The translations under genes and the position numbers were made by a program. The notes below the pieces were generated by a model. The model ran no database searches. It was given only the letters and a program-made list of their open reading frames with translations, and was not told the DNA's origin. From Talpa occidentalis (Eukaryota > Chordata > Mammalia > Eulipotyphla > Talpidae), in NCBI RefSeq assembly GCF_014898055.3, contig NW_023601754.1, positions 52,445,013 to 52,509,012 on the forward strand: a DNA stretch of 64,000 nucleotides, written 5' to 3'. Within the stretch, counting starts at the first letter, position 1. Every line of letters starts with the position of its first letter. Below are positions 13,301 to 24,590 of the stretch, one piece after another.

Positions 13301-16300
13301 CTGGGAAGCTGCAGACCCTGCCCGTGTGCCCGCCTCCACCACCTGGCTGTTGTGCCAGTGCGGGCGCCGCCCAGCAGCAACACCAGGAGCTCCGAGGTCA
13401 CCCCTGCCAACCAGCAGCACCCGCCAGCATCACCCCCAATCAGCAAAGGAGCCACATGCTCTTAATTTCCCCACCCAGCCACCACCCTGAGGCCCTCACA
13501 AGGCCCGGAAGGCAGCTCCACCCTGACTCAGAACCAGGGCGCCCGCCCCCATCATGGAAGCATCTTGGGGACTGCTGCCCGATCTCAAAGCCCTGCTGCA
13601 GTGGGCGTCCTGACCACTGCACGGAGGGCCCAGGGTTCCAGAGATCTGGACCAACTCAGGATGCAGCCTGTTTTGGGCTCCGCGTGCCAGGGGCGCCCAG
13701 AGCCCCGCATCCCCGGGCATGAGCATTCCAAGCCACCGGATGAGCTGCTGTAGAGCTGCGCAGAGAGCAGCCACGCTTCCTGCTGAGGCAAGACACCAGC
13801 GAAGAGGTTTTGGGGGAAACGAAAGTGACGCACTCCTTTAACACGCGTCCAACTGCGCTACTCACAAGCCCCCAACGGAGAAAATGTGAAGGACGAAGCC
13901 CAACACTCCCTCTCCCACCAACAGCTGGTCCCCCAATCAAGTCAAGTGCGAACAATGCAGACCTGCAGGCCCACCAGACCCAAGGCCCAGAGCCTGCCTG
14001 CCGCCACCCGGGAAAGCTGAGACCCGGCCGCAGCCGCCCAGGTGTTGGCCAGGCTGTCATCCAGCTGCACCCCCTCATGCAGGCTGGGGGTAAGGAGGCT
14101 CCGACAGCCTGTGGGGTTTCAGAAGTGGCCCAGGCTACTCTAACAGAGTGAGTCAGGTTCCGACACAGACTGTCCACACTCCCCAGCAACCTCCAGAACG
14201 TGCGCCCCCACCTTCCCTGGGCAGCGATGGGGCAGGAGAGGCACGGGCACGAGCCGCCCCTCAGTCTGCAGGGGGCGCAGCGCTGCCTTCACACGCATTA
14301 AACAAGGTAGGAGGCAGCACCGTGCGAGCTCCAACACCCCCCGGGTGTGCGCGTAACTCAGACGGGGGAAGCGCGTGTCCACCCTGCAACGTGTGGGCCT
14401 GTCCGGGCAACGGAAACTCAGGCCAGCCAGGGAGATGTCAGGCAGGACTCACTTCTGTATTCTAGGAACTTCAATGGTAATTTGGTTCGGGGAGCAGCAA
14501 ACCTGCCACCTTCTAATCTGCCCACCATTTCATCACAAAAAGGTTAACAAAGCAAACGAAGCCAGAAAGATCGGCTATTCCTCCCTTTTTAAGAGTTTTG
14601 CGAGGGCGAGACTGCGGCAGTCGGTGACGTGTTTACGCAGCCAGCAGACCGCACGAGCCTCCTCACCCAGCTCAACTCCTCCTCCATGGCCTGACTGCCC
14701 CCTCCGCCTGTTCACAGTGACGGGCGGGTCCTGTCCGCGGGCTTCCCAGGGTGCTGACACGGGCGCAGGCTCGGGCTCCAGTCTGAGACCCCCGGGGTGG
14801 GGTCCAGCGCACCTGAGCTGTCACTCACAGACATATCCTGGGCGGATGCCGGGCAGCAGCGCACCCCTACAGGCAGCCGCAGGCGACAGGGCAGGGTGCG
14901 CTCCACGGCGGACGGGCTCACCTGGACCAGCTCGCTGAGCATGTCCACGTTTCTGAAGATGGTGAACCAGAACTCAGGGATGCCTCTGGGGTTGGGCTCT
15001 TCGGCTGGTGCTGCTTCCTTTTCCGCTACGACGACTTTATTTTTCACATCTGCCTAAAGAAGGAGGCGTGCAGAAGAGAACGCCGATGACCAAAGCAACA
15101 GGCTCACCATGAACACGACGGCTGCACAGGACGTAACTGGGGAACTCTGCACTGTGAAGCCCTCGTTCCCTGAATGTGCCCCCCGATCCGGCGGGTGGCA
15201 CAACGTCAAAGGTTTCTAAGGGGGCCCAGACACATGCAGGGGCCCTATGCCCCTGCTGGTCCTGATGGGTGGGCGGGCAGCCACAGGGCACACACACCTC
15301 GCCGCTGACCTTCCAGCCCCAAACGCCACCCCATGACTGTACGGCAGCCACAGACGATAGACCAGGGAGACGGCATCTGGCTTGCCACCAAATGACACCC
15401 CTGGGTCAGACGCCACAGAGCGTGCCCGACTCAGCTCTGCCGCTCCCTCATCACGTCACAGCAACGACCAGAAACCACCGGCAGGCCACGCTCATTGACA
15501 GGAAACTTACAGCCAGCTTCTCCTCCTCCTCCTCCTCCTCCTCGCTGTGCCATTCTGCCTCCGCGTCTGTGGGCTCCACGTCGCCAGTGATGAACTCCCT
15601 CCTCTAAGGAAAAGGGGGCTTCCTCAGGGTGTGCGAAGTGAGCCGGAAACCCCGAGTTGAGCCAAGTTTGTGAATGACACCTGTCTATCATCTAGATGCT
15701 TCTACCATCTGGACATCCACAGCCTGAGTTCTTAGGGCTTAAACGAGCACGTTCAGTGACTCCTTGGGTCAACCTGGAGGCTCACCTTGTCGAAGAGAGG
15801 CTGGTACAAGGCCGCGTACTTTCTCTCCAGGTCGTGAACCTCCTCGTAAAACTTGGCTTCTATGTGGGCGCACTTCACCTGCAGCTGCTTCAATGCGTTG
15901 ATTCTTCTTTTGACAGCTTTAGGCAAGCTAGAAGAGAAAACAAAAATAAAACACGGACACTCAACCACAGACGACAGCTCGCCTTTCAATTTTACTAATC
16001 AACAGAGTCATCTGTTTCCCTGACGCCCCACAATCTCAACAAAAGAGCAGGTTCCTGGGCCTCACACAGGCCCAAATGGCGCCCCACTGGCCTGCGCCCC
16101 ACACGAGACCCTCCGCACACCCGCTGGTCGCCGCCAGCACAGGGGCGAGGACGAGGCAGGTGTACACAGCACGGTCCAGAGAGGCCTGTGGGGGCCCGGT
16201 CCCCATGGACCTCTGTCACAGTCCGCCCCATACAGAGCCCCTCAGGGAACGGGGTCCACCAAAGACACCAACTGAGTCACCCCTCAAGGATGGCTATGGC

Positions 16301-19300
16301 AGCAGAAACAAGGAGGCAGCGGGACAGGGCCTTCGTAAAATGCCGGGTGCCACTTCTTCTCTGTGTTAACTACACAATTTCAAATTCTTTAACTTTTCAA
16401 ATCTTCCTGAAGAAATAAACACCGTACCCTGAGCCTCCAGGACCCTCTCTCCCGTCGCCAGCTGTCTGCCGTTCCGTCAGCCCCACTGGGCAGGGCAGCC
16501 AGCGCGGCACCCCCCACCCCATGGCCTGTCCCCTCTCGGCGTCTCCTGGGCTCCTGCCCCTCCCAGCCAGACCGCCCACCCTCGGCCTGCCCAACCTGCA
16601 CGCATCCCCGCCAGGCGCGGCTGCTCAGACAAGGAGCTAAGTGGACACTGCAAGTCCGAGCCCCTGCTGCCGGACCAGCCCGGGAAGCCTTGTCAGGGCC
16701 TGTGTGGGAGCTGGGCAGCGGCGGACGGGCCGAGAACACGCCCGAGCCTGCAGAAAGGCTCCTTCTCCTGCCCACACGCTGTGCCTCCCCACCCAGCGCT
16801 CTGAACAAGCCGGTCTCCAAGACAGGCCAGGAGCCCAGCGCACTCTGCAGTCTGCCGGGCATGCCCCCCGCCCCCAGCAGACCTGACAGCCCTCTCACCG
16901 CCACGGGGTGGCGCTGTCCTCTCGCGGCCAAGGCCTGCGGCACTAAAGCCCGGCTCGCGCGCCCCCACTGTAGGAGCTGGGCAATGAGTGGCCTCTTCCC
17001 CGCGGTCCCCAAGCTGTACCAAACGTTACTCAAGCACACGTTACTCAAGCACACTTACGTCTCGATGTAGCTGGAAGGGGTGTGGGAGGCGTTGTCAAGC
17101 CGTTCCTGCAGCGCTGCCAGCACTTGAGGGCTTTGCATCGCCTGATCTGTGAGCTTTTCTAGTCAGTTAAAAACAAGGCCAATAAACAAAGTCACCAGCA
17201 GATTTACCGGCTCTTCTCACCTACTTTAGGTTTTTAAATGCAGCCAGTGGCTTTCAAAAGCATGCCTTGAAGCATTCAGAACGTACTTAAGGGCACCTGC
17301 TTCCCTGTCAGGCACCCGAGTGGTGTCAGAACAAATCTCCAACGCAAGGACACCAGAAGGACCCCAAGTCCGGAAGTCTACCTCTGGCCACCTCCCTTCC
17401 CTCTCCAAGCTCCGCGATGGGCGTACAGAGTCAAGGCTGGGATGCGGCCACTGCTCCTCAGGGTAAGTCAGCACCCACTTGCCCTTGGGGTCACAGCCTA
17501 GCAAAGCCTCCCTGCCCGGTTCCCTGGGGGCACAAGACCTGCACCTGCCACCCACCTTTGCCTGCCCCGTCCTCTGCCCAGACCTGTCCCCCGCTTTTGC
17601 AGATTGTGTGTGCGCCCCACGCATAGCAGAGAGCGGCCCACACCTGGCCCAGGCATGGACGCTGGGCACCTGGCCTGGGCAGAGACAAGCTCAGGGCACT
17701 CACTTTACCCAGAAAGTCGTCCCCACCCGGGGGCTCTCCTCATCCTCCTGTGAGATGTGAACCCAGCAGGCATGCCCTCAATTTTAACTGGACACAACCA
17801 CGATGACAAAGCTGTGTCCTCAGCGCCCAACACATCTCCTCCAGCCCAGCGCCTGCACTTTGGGCTCCCCCCACCACAAGGAATAGGGCCAGGAGAGGCC
17901 GTCCCCAGTGCGGGGCAAGGGGAATGCTGTGCCACGCAGCTGGCGGACTCAAAGCCAGCAGGCACAGCAGCAGGAGGACCCAGCCAGACTGAAGGGACCC
18001 ATGGGCTCAAAAGGGCACTGAGCACACGACAAAGCGCTGACGACAGGCGGGATGGAACCCCAGCAAAAGTCTGCAGGGTGCGGGGTGGGGCCCTTTGTCA
18101 GTGTCATCTCCTGCAGGAGCAGCGCAGAAGGAAGAGGGCTGCCGACGGCCTCCCTACCCCAGCGAGGGTGCTGGGCGCTCCCACGTCTCCGGCTCACTGA
18201 CTGGAGGGAGCGTCATGCGGAGAATGTGCAGACACTGCCTGCACCCTCCAGGCAGCCCTGGCCCCCATGGCCTCATGCACCTCCTGCCCATCGCCACCCA
18301 GGCGGTGTCCCACTGCTGTGGGAGCCCCGAGCCTAATGAGGGACCCCTGGGCCACTCCGCAGCGCAGGCCCTACGGGGCCAGCAACGGGGGAGGCCAGGC
18401 AGGGGCAGAACAGGGGCTCGGCGAGCCCCAGGCGTGGGCACAGCTGCAGAAGTGGCGCCGACACGAGGCGCGACACTGGCAGTGCGGGTGACCACCGATG
18501 CGCAGGCCCTGGTTGGGCCGCCGGCGCCGAGAAGTCACCTCGGGTTTCAGGAAATGTACATTAAACCACTTTAAGGGAGAACAGGCAAGAACGGCACCTC
18601 TTGCTTCCCAACAAATGGAGGCAGGAGAGCAGATGCCACCGCCCTTGGTGCCAGTGGTGGCCCCGGGACCAGCGCACACACTCCAGTCCCAGGAGGCTGA
18701 GCACCGATACGAAAGGGCACGGCGCTGGCGTGCGACCAGCACATATCTCGCAACGTGGTCTCTGGGCCACGCAGGCGGCTGTGGCCTGTACCAGGGATAA
18801 CACCAGAAAGCCTCTGTGCGTTCAGGACAGACGCCACCGCCTCAGCCTGACCAGGCAGCACGGACGGAGCTCCGATGGCTAGGGGTGATTCCGCAGGTGC
18901 GGAGTCCACAGACACCAAGGCTGACCGCTTTCTTTTCAGTGGGGAGAAAAATAATACACCCATGAGCTCGTCTGGGACTTCCTCCAGAACAGCCAGGGAA
19001 CAGCGCGCAGACCGGGGAGGACACACAGGTCAGCGGTCAGTCGACGGGAGCGAGGGCCAGGGCAGGCGCGGGGCGTGTGTGGCTGCTCGCTTTTGCGGGG
19101 TCCGAGCTAGAACGCTCAGTAAATGCCCGAGTCCTGCCTCAGACGCTCTGATGCTGGCCAGGTCCCCAGGGCAGCGCCTGTGACCGCACGCCTATGTCGG
19201 GGGCCCAGCCCCAGAGTAAGGTGGCGCCACACCCCAACTCTCCACCACCCTCTCCCCGTACAGTGAACTGACCTGCGTTACTTGCACTTTTAGCAGCCTC

Positions 19301-20434
19301 CGAGGAATCTGAAGGAGCTCCATCTGGAAAACTGAAACCGTATGTTTAAAAGTTGTGGTTGCAGGGCCTCCCCTGGCGGCGCAGCGGTTGAGCGCTGGGC
19401 TGGGAAGCTGCCCGCAGCCTCTGCAGCGCCCGCTCGATCCCCGGCTGCCAGCGAGGGTCCCCCATGGCGCGCAGACCTCTCCTGCCGCCCGCTGCTCCCC
19501 TCAGCAGTGTGCTTCCTCAGTCTGCCTGCTCTGCTCCCCGCTCTGGCAAATTCTCTCACCCTCCCGCGCCTCTGGCCTGTACCCAGTGCTTGTGTAAATA
19601 AATAAATATATCTTAAAAAAAAAAAAAAAGAAAAGAAAAGAAAAAAGTTGTAAAGAAAGTGCCCAAGGCAGACAGCATGAGGGCGTGACCCGGGAGGCGG
19701 CCAGGGCTAGCGAGAGGGGCTAAGAAAACATCCCCCCGGGGTCCCCCTTGGTGCGCAGGGGTTAGTCTCAGCACTGTGAAGCTGTCCGCAGCCTCTGCAG
19801 CACGAGTCCCATCCCCGGCCAGGGAGCGACCCCAGGCGCAGCAGCCCCCTCCCGTCTCCCCGCCGCTCCCCTCAGCAGTGTGTTTCATGGGTCCGCCTGT
19901 TCTGCTCCCCACTGTCTCTGGGGAGTCCTCTCACCGCCCCCCTACCTATGGCCTACACCGTAGTTAGTCTATGGATAAATTAAAAACAAACCTTAATTAA
20001 AAAAAAAAAAAAAAAAAAACCCCAGTTAACATGGCCGCCCCATTTCCAGCCCCGGCACGGCGTCTGGGCTTTCCTCTCCGCCACCTCTCTCCTCAGCGAG
20101 TCTGCTTCCCACCGCCAGCTCCAGCCGCTAACCGAGCAACAGGCAGGCCCCACCGGTGGGCCGCTCACCGTGCAGGAAGGCCGCGGCCCCCGGAGGAGCT
20201 GTGGGGAGTCCCGGACACGGGGCTTCAAAGCAGGCAGGACCATCCCCCCAACACCAAAGCCCATCAAACACCCTGCGCACAACCAGACGTGGCCTTGGGA
20301 TGAGACACTGACGAAATCTCCCCCTGGACCCCGGGGGCCCCCAGAACGCCAGGACCGGGCTAGCGCAACCGCAGGACGTGAGCGGGAGGCAGGAGGACCC
20401 GCGCGGCCGGCGCGGCTTACCTGTTATCGGCCAT
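4283..20434 (-). CDS. NAP1L4: NAP1L4 (NAP2), nucleosome assembly protein 1-like 4, complete spliced CDS, 388 aa
   Basis: Histone chaperone of the NAP1 family that binds H2A-H2B (and linker histones), shuttles between cytoplasm and nucleus and assists nucleosome assembly. The CDS joins 14 exons: 20434-20421, 19331-19273, 17158-17059, 15927-15786, 15603-15511, 15053-14922, 12596-12525, 10961-10822, 10115-9970, 8570-8548, 8303-8184, 5937-5908, 5477-5421 and 4321-4283 (stop TGA). All introns are GT-AG and phases fit without a frameshift; the total is 1167 nt. The protein starts MADNSFPDG, has an acidic N-terminal segment, a long dimerisation helix around residues 70-120 (LERKYAALYQPLFDKRREF), the globular NAP fold to about residue 345, an acidic C-terminal tail (residues 342-373) and a final CKQQ CaaX box. 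Human NAP1L4 has 375- and 386-residue isoforms, matching this length. The identification is from remembered family sequence plus collinearity with CARS1 and OSBPL5. Confidence 0.97.
5421..5477 (-). CDS. NAP1L4: NAP1L4 exon 14, acidic tail (aa 358-376)
   Basis: Encodes ELEGDEEGEEEDDAEMNPK. The donor is GTGGGT. If it is not used, translation continues V-GSQGGGGS to a stop near 5391, giving a tail without a CaaX box (compare the human 375-aa isoform, which ends NPKV). Confidence 0.94.
5908..5937 (-). CDS. NAP1L4: NAP1L4 exon 13, acidic tail (aa 348-357)
   Basis: Thirty-base in-frame exon encoding FEEGEEGEEE, flanked by TTTGCAG and GTAAGG. As a multiple of three it could be skipped without changing frame. 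Confidence 0.92.
6738..7008 (+). mobile_element. tRNA-derived SINE, CHR-like head
   Basis: Starts CTCCCTGGTGGCGCAAGGGTT (A-box-like), followed by a B-box-like GCTCGATCCCC, the shared body (GCAGCAGACCTCTCCTGTCT... CAGCAGTGTACTTCAG) and an AATAAATCTTTAAAAAATAAAA tail. In NAP1L4 intron 12. Confidence 0.85.
7733..7852 (+). mobile_element. short SINE-like insert with target-site duplication
   Basis: A 120-bp insert starting near GGGCCTCCCCAGTGGCCCACCAG and ending in an A-rich tail, flanked by the perfect 11-bp direct repeat AAAATACTTCC (7722-7732 and 7853-7863). The head resembles the main SINE family but the body is shorter and different, so it may be another subfamily. Confidence 0.7.
8184..8303 (-). 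CDS. NAP1L4: NAP1L4 exon 12 (aa 308-347)
   Basis: Encodes DEDSEFTLASDFEIGHFFRE then RIVPRAVLYFTGEAIEDDDN, the last part of the NAP fold leading into the acidic tail. Donor GTACGT. Confidence 0.97.
8548..8570 (-). CDS. NAP1L4: NAP1L4 exon 11, 23-bp microexon (aa 300-307)
   Basis: Twenty-three bases encoding (A)SGDGESL between CTTCCAG and GTAAG. It enters in phase 1 and exits in phase 0, so skipping it would shift the frame; it must be spliced in for a full NAP fold. Confidence 0.93.
9970..10115 (-). CDS. NAP1L4: NAP1L4 exon 10 (aa 251-300), basic KKKQKHK segment
   Basis: Encodes CAIDWKKGRNVTVKTVKKKQ, KHKGRGTVRTITKQVPSDSF and FNFFSPLK. The KKKQKHKGRGTVRTITK stretch is the family's conserved basic segment near the NLS. 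Acceptor CTGCAG, donor GTGCGC. Confidence 0.97.
10822..10961 (-). CDS. NAP1L4: NAP1L4 exon 9 (aa 205-251)
   Basis: Encodes SFVLEFHFEPNDYFTNSVLT, KTYKMKSEPDKADPF and GPEIVDCDG; near-identical to human NAP1L4. Acceptor CTCAG, donor GTAAGG. Confidence 0.97.
12525..12596 (-). CDS. NAP1L4: NAP1L4 exon 8 (aa 181-204)
   Basis: Encodes EYDEPILKHLQDIKVKFSDP then GQPM. Acceptor TTCAG, donor GTGAGT. Confidence 0.95.
14922..15053 (-). CDS. NAP1L4: NAP1L4 exon 7 (aa 137-180), NAP core
   Basis: Encodes ADVKNKVVVAEKEA...GIPEFWFTIFRNVDMLSELVQ. The PEFWFT(I/V)FRN segment is a hallmark of NAP1-family cores. Acceptor TTTAG, donor GTGAG. Confidence 0.96.
15511..15603 (-). CDS. NAP1L4: NAP1L4 exon 6 (aa 106-136) with poly-glutamate tract
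   Basis: Encodes RREFITGDVEPTDAEAEWHS, then eight Glu residues written as a pure GAG repeat (aa 126-133), then KLA. The human protein is interrupted and shorter here (SENEEEEKLA), so this is an in-frame trinucleotide expansion in a disordered acidic loop. Confidence 0.95.
15786..15927 (-). CDS. NAP1L4: NAP1L4 exon 5 (aa 58-105), dimerisation helix
   Basis: Encodes LPKAVKRRINALKQLQ through YQPLFDK, the conserved long helix through which NAP1 proteins dimerise and which in the family carries the nuclear export signal. Acceptor CTTCTAG, donor GTGAG. Confidence 0.96.
17059..17158 (-). CDS. NAP1L4: NAP1L4 exon 4 (aa 25-58)
   Basis: Encodes EKLTDQAMQSP...LDNASHTPSSYIET. Acceptor CTAG and donor GTAAG. 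A direct 17-bp duplication (ACGTTACTCAAGCACAC) sits just inside the intron after the donor. Confidence 0.94.
19273..19331 (-). CDS. NAP1L4: NAP1L4 exon 3 (aa 5-25)
   Basis: Encodes SFPDGAPSDSSEAAKSASNA; acceptor TTTCAG, donor GTCAGT. Its acceptor lies about 30 bp from a plus-strand SINE at 19,362-19,645. Confidence 0.93.
19362..19645 (+). mobile_element. tRNA-derived SINE adjacent to NAP1L4 exon 3
   Basis: Full-length copy: GGGCCTCCCCTGGCGGCGCAG head, GCTCGATCCCC B-box, tail TAAATAAATAAATATATCTT plus a long A-rich run. AAAAGTTGT occurs close before and after, consistent with a target-site duplication. Starts about 30 bp from the exon 3 acceptor. Confidence 0.85.
19735..20018 (+). mobile_element. 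tRNA-derived SINE
   Basis: Same family: CCCTTGGTGCGCAGGGGTTAG head, CTGTCCGCAGCCTCTGCAGC, CAGCAGTGTGTTTCA, and a run of 21 A at the 3' end. In NAP1L4 intron 2. Confidence 0.85.
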
Positions 20435-20451
20435 CTGTGTGTCCTTCTCGC
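20421..20451 (-). CDS. NAP1L4: NAP1L4 exon 2, start codon (aa 1-5)
   Basis: Thirty-one bases between a TTGCAG acceptor and a GTAAG donor. ATG is at 20434-20432 and only 14 nt are coding (MADN plus two bases of Ser5). Confidence 0.92.
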
Positions 20452-23400
20452 CTGCAAGTGAAACGAGAAGTGCGTGGTCACAGCGGAGGCCACCGCGTCG
20501 CCCGTTCCCTTCCCGGAGCCGCCAGGCGCCAAGCACGGCCTGCGCACCCACGGCGGCCGTCCACAGGCCTCCCCGGTCGAAAGCCCTCCGGTGACACCCG
20601 GGGCCTGTCGCTCTACTGCGACCAGGCGTCCGGATGACAACCGCTGGCTCCGCCCGCCTGGCTTCTGGGAGCGATCCTGGGCCAGTGGCTTTAGAGCATT
20701 CACAGCATCCCCGGGCTCCCCGCCTTCCCAGCGCGCGCGCCCAGGCCTCAGGAGGCGCCCGCCACGCAGACAAGGCCACGCGCCCCCTCCAGGCCAGCGC
20801 CCGTCCCCCGGACCTAACAGGAGCCCGCTGTGATTCGCGCTGCGCAAGCCCGGCCCCGCAGAGCCCCCGCCGAGCGAGCAGCCGGGCAGGGACGGCGGCC
20901 CCTCCCCGGTGCTCCTGGCGCCTGAGCACAGACCCACCCCCTCGACGCCACCGTGCTGCACTTAACTGCATTCTTCTTGCGTCATCTTGTTTCAAAATAA
21001 AACACGCTAATTATTTTTAAAATGCAAAACGCGACGGGAATGTCACTGTCTTTTTCCAAAGAGCTCGGCGAAGTGAGGGACAGGTGCCAACCGGAGCAAC
21101 CGCAGCAGCACGCGCGGGCCCGGCCCGCCATGCGCGGAGCCAGAAACCCGCACCCACGACCGGCGCCCTTCCGGGCTCGCCCGCCGCTCCCCGATGGCCC
21201 CCCACGCGCACGCTCTGCTTTCCACGAGCTACAAACACGGACGGCAAGGCAGGCAGGTCTTCGGGGCCACGCTGGCCAGTAACCGCCATCAGCCCCCAGC
21301 TCCGGCCGCGGCCTCGGCAGCGCCTGAGGGACTGCCTTCCTTCCTGCGCTGCCCCCCGCCCTGTGCACTCACAGGGCGGCGTGTGACTGCGAGCCCGTGG
21401 CCCTAGGGTCAGCTGGCCACCTAGAGGTGGACTCAGGGGCTGCCAACTCAGGGAGACAGGCAAACTGAGGCGAGACGGTCTGCAGAAACCGAGTTTCCTG
21501 GGGAGGAGCAGAGCTGCAATGTGGGGGCCGCACACGGCCGCGAGCCACAGGCCAGCCCCCAGGGGCACAGGCCTCTTCTAGGGGCCGTGGTGCAAAGGGG
21601 CAAATCCGTCAGGGGCTGTGCCACAAGCCCACGGGCACAGAGGGGCAGAGGCTCCTGACGGCCGCTCACGGTGGGAGGGTGAGTCCGGCCTTCTGCGCGC
21701 CAAGCATTTCCGCAGCATCAGTCCCGCGTCTTTCTTCTGAGGACGCTCGTGAGCCCCCCCCATCCAGACCCTCCTCCCCACTCCCCTGCTGCGGCCTCTA
21801 GCCGAACACTTCAAGGCTGCTGCTCGGACAGGTGACGGCCCCGCGGCTCACAGCCTGCCCGAGACACCCGCCGTGCAGTGACCCCCAGCCTGCGCCCGGG
21901 GCCCGCTGCCGAATGAGGGTGCAGACCTGAGGTTCCCCTTCCTCCCCGGACGCCACCCCTGAGGCCGAACAGGTCCCGCCGTCACGACGGCAACGCAGCT
22001 CCAGGCCACCCAAGCTAAGTCGGGACAAGCGGAACATGAAGCGGAATAAACGACGGGAAGGAAAAGGACGAACCGGTGCCCGGACCGCAGCAGACGCCGC
22101 CGGGGGCCTGGGTGGAGGCCGGGCCTCGCGCGTCCTCCCCAAACCGGGCGGACCCTCGGAGAAGCCCACCACCCACCCGGCACGGAAGGGCAGCGCCCGC
22201 CCGGGTCCTTCTGTCACCTGACGGGCAGCCCAGGCGGCGCCGCGAAGGCCGCTCCCTGAGGAGAGCGCGCAGCCTGGCCCCGAGGCGCGCTGGACACGCA
22301 GGCTGGGGCCGCACCCGCGAGCCAGCGACGGGGCGCAAGGGCCGCGGGCAGCAGCGCGGCCGGGAACATAAAAGGCACGCGGGGTGCAGGCTCCTCCGGG
22401 CCAGGAGCGCGCCGGGCCCTCCCGCCACGACGCAGCGCTCTGCCCTCCCAGCCTCCCCATCGCCTCTGGGATCATTTGTTTTTCCCTCAAAGGACTCTTT
22501 ATGGGAAGCGTTTTTCTAGCAAATTATCCAATAAAACTTAAAATTTATTTTAACGGGAGCCACTTAGCTCGTGCTAGCGTCGCCGCACTCAGGTGGGCCT
22601 GGTCGCGGGAGCCAAGGCAGGCGCCCCCAGACCGCGGAGGCCCTGCCCTCGGCCACGTGCATGCATCACGGGGTTGCAGCCCAAGAGCCTCCGTCTCTGC
22701 GAGGTGCCCCCGAGAGCTGCCCTCTGGCCAATCGCGGTTTCCACCGGGGGAGCCCGCGACGAGATGGGACTCGTGGGGGGGGGGCAGGGGGAGTTCATTG
22801 AGGCCGGCAGTGGGACAGCTCGGCCCTCGCTCCTCTTGCTGACCCATCCACCTAAGATGGCCCCGGAGCAGCCTGGGGCGCAGGCCCCCCCCCTCCAGGC
22901 GCACGGGGTCATGTTCCTTCCGCACAGGCCGAGGAAGCACCTCCCATCTACACTGCAGACCCAGGAGACCCTGGACAAGCCTCGCCCGCGAGCGCAGCAG
23001 TCCGGGCTCACAGGGCCCCACCAGGGGACCCCGACCCAGCCTGTCTTAGTGCCGCAAGCGAACCGCCTGGGGTTCAGCTCCAGCTGCTGCGTGAACTCGT
23101 ATCTGACGTGAATGACTCAGTCCCCCCCCCCACACCCCGCGCTGACACGCGGACCCTAGAGAGAGAAGGGCTCGCAGGCCCTGAAGCCGGACGCCGCCAG
23201 CCGTCCAGCTCGCGCCTTCTCTCGCGTTCACGCCACACGCCCGCGCCTGACTCGAGACGAGGTACGGGGGGCGCTGCTTCTGTGTGCACGTGGGGAACGT
23301 TTCATTGTCGCAATAAAGAAGGACAAACGCGCGTCTGTGTTTGCACGGAAAGCCGGAGAGGCAGGAACCCGCCGGCGGCTCCAGGCCAACATGTCTCCCC

Positions 23401-24408
23401 GGACAGTCGCAAAGGCTCGCTGGAGGCCGGCGCCTGCTTAGGCCATCGAGCTGCCCCAACAAAACACTGGGCTCTCTTTAGAAACTTGACAGGGACCAAG
23501 CGCTCGGTTTCCAGGGAGAAAGGTAAAAACCGCCTCCTTTCTTAGCCAAGTGCCATGTTCACTCCGGCCGAGCCCCGAGAGGCGGACTCTCCACAGAGCG
23601 TCCCCACTGGACAGCAAGGCGTCCCCTCCCGCCTGTGCCTCCCCACGACTTTTCTCCTCAAAAGCACGTGCGCCCAGCGGACTGGCTTCTCCCGCTGCCT
23701 GCTGTCGGGGCGCGCGAGAAGAACCGATGGGCGGCAGCCCTGAGACGACCGAGCCCCGCTGCACGCGAAGCGCAGCCCGCTCTTTCCACCCCGATTTCAC
23801 CTCCGTGCCCCTGCGAGGGCAGCTGGGCCTGACAGGGCAGACAGTGGGCACGGAGCGGCCTGAGGCCGTCGCTGCGCAGCCACAGAGCGAGCTGTCGTTC
23901 CTGACAAGACTGAGAAATGCAAATAAAGTTCAGCGGCCAGCAGCTTCTTCTCTGCCGAGGCCAGGTCCAGAGCCCACGCTGCCGTCGTGCCCTAGCGCCC
24001 AGGCCAACCCTCCGCCCCCCTCAGCTGTGCCCGGGGAGGGGGCGCGTATCCACCCCGCGAGGAAGTGGCAGGGCCCGGCAGCGCAGCGCAGAGAGCCCGC
24101 CGCAGACCGCGCGGCCGCCGAGCAGTCTCGCCCTTCACCCTGACCACTGTCTCTCCCGCAACACAGGGGAGCACCCCCAGACGGCAGGCCCGCGACAGCT
24201 CCCAGCCAGCGCCCCGGGGAGCCCGGTCACGCAAGTGCCCGGCCCCAGCAGCCTCACTCTGGCCGTTGTTTCACACAGCCCAGGCCACTGGCCGTTAGGA
24301 ACCGAACCACCCTTCTGCCCACAGGAATTATTCTTCCATAACAAAAAAATTCAGGTTTTCTAGAAAACTTTTTGGAAGTATAACATGAGTTTACCAAAAC
24401 TTTTAAAC

Positions 24409-24590
24409 TGGGCCTCCCTGGTGGCGTTTCCTAGGTTAAGACGCAACCTATGCAGCCACTGGCAGGTGGATCCACCTGTGCTGCTCCCCACTCTGGCCCT
24501 GGGGAGTCCTCTCACCCCCCCCCCCGCACCTCTGGCCTGCACCCCAGTTCTTGTATGCATAAATTTTTAAAAAATAAATAAAATCTTAAA
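24409..24590 (+). mobile_element. internally deleted SINE
   Basis: GGGCCTCCCTGGTGGCG head joined to the CTGCTCCCCACTCTG and CTCTGGCCTGCACCCCAG end part and an AATAAATAAAATCTT tail. The central CAGACCTCTCCTGTCT section is missing. Confidence 0.75.

Noticed and set aside
10116..15785. Intronic H/ACA snoRNA (human NAP1L4 hosts SNORA54)
   Set aside because: I searched the introns by eye for hairpin-H box-hairpin-ACA on the minus strand and found no copy I could defend. A covariance-model search (Infernal with the SNORA54 model) would settle it.
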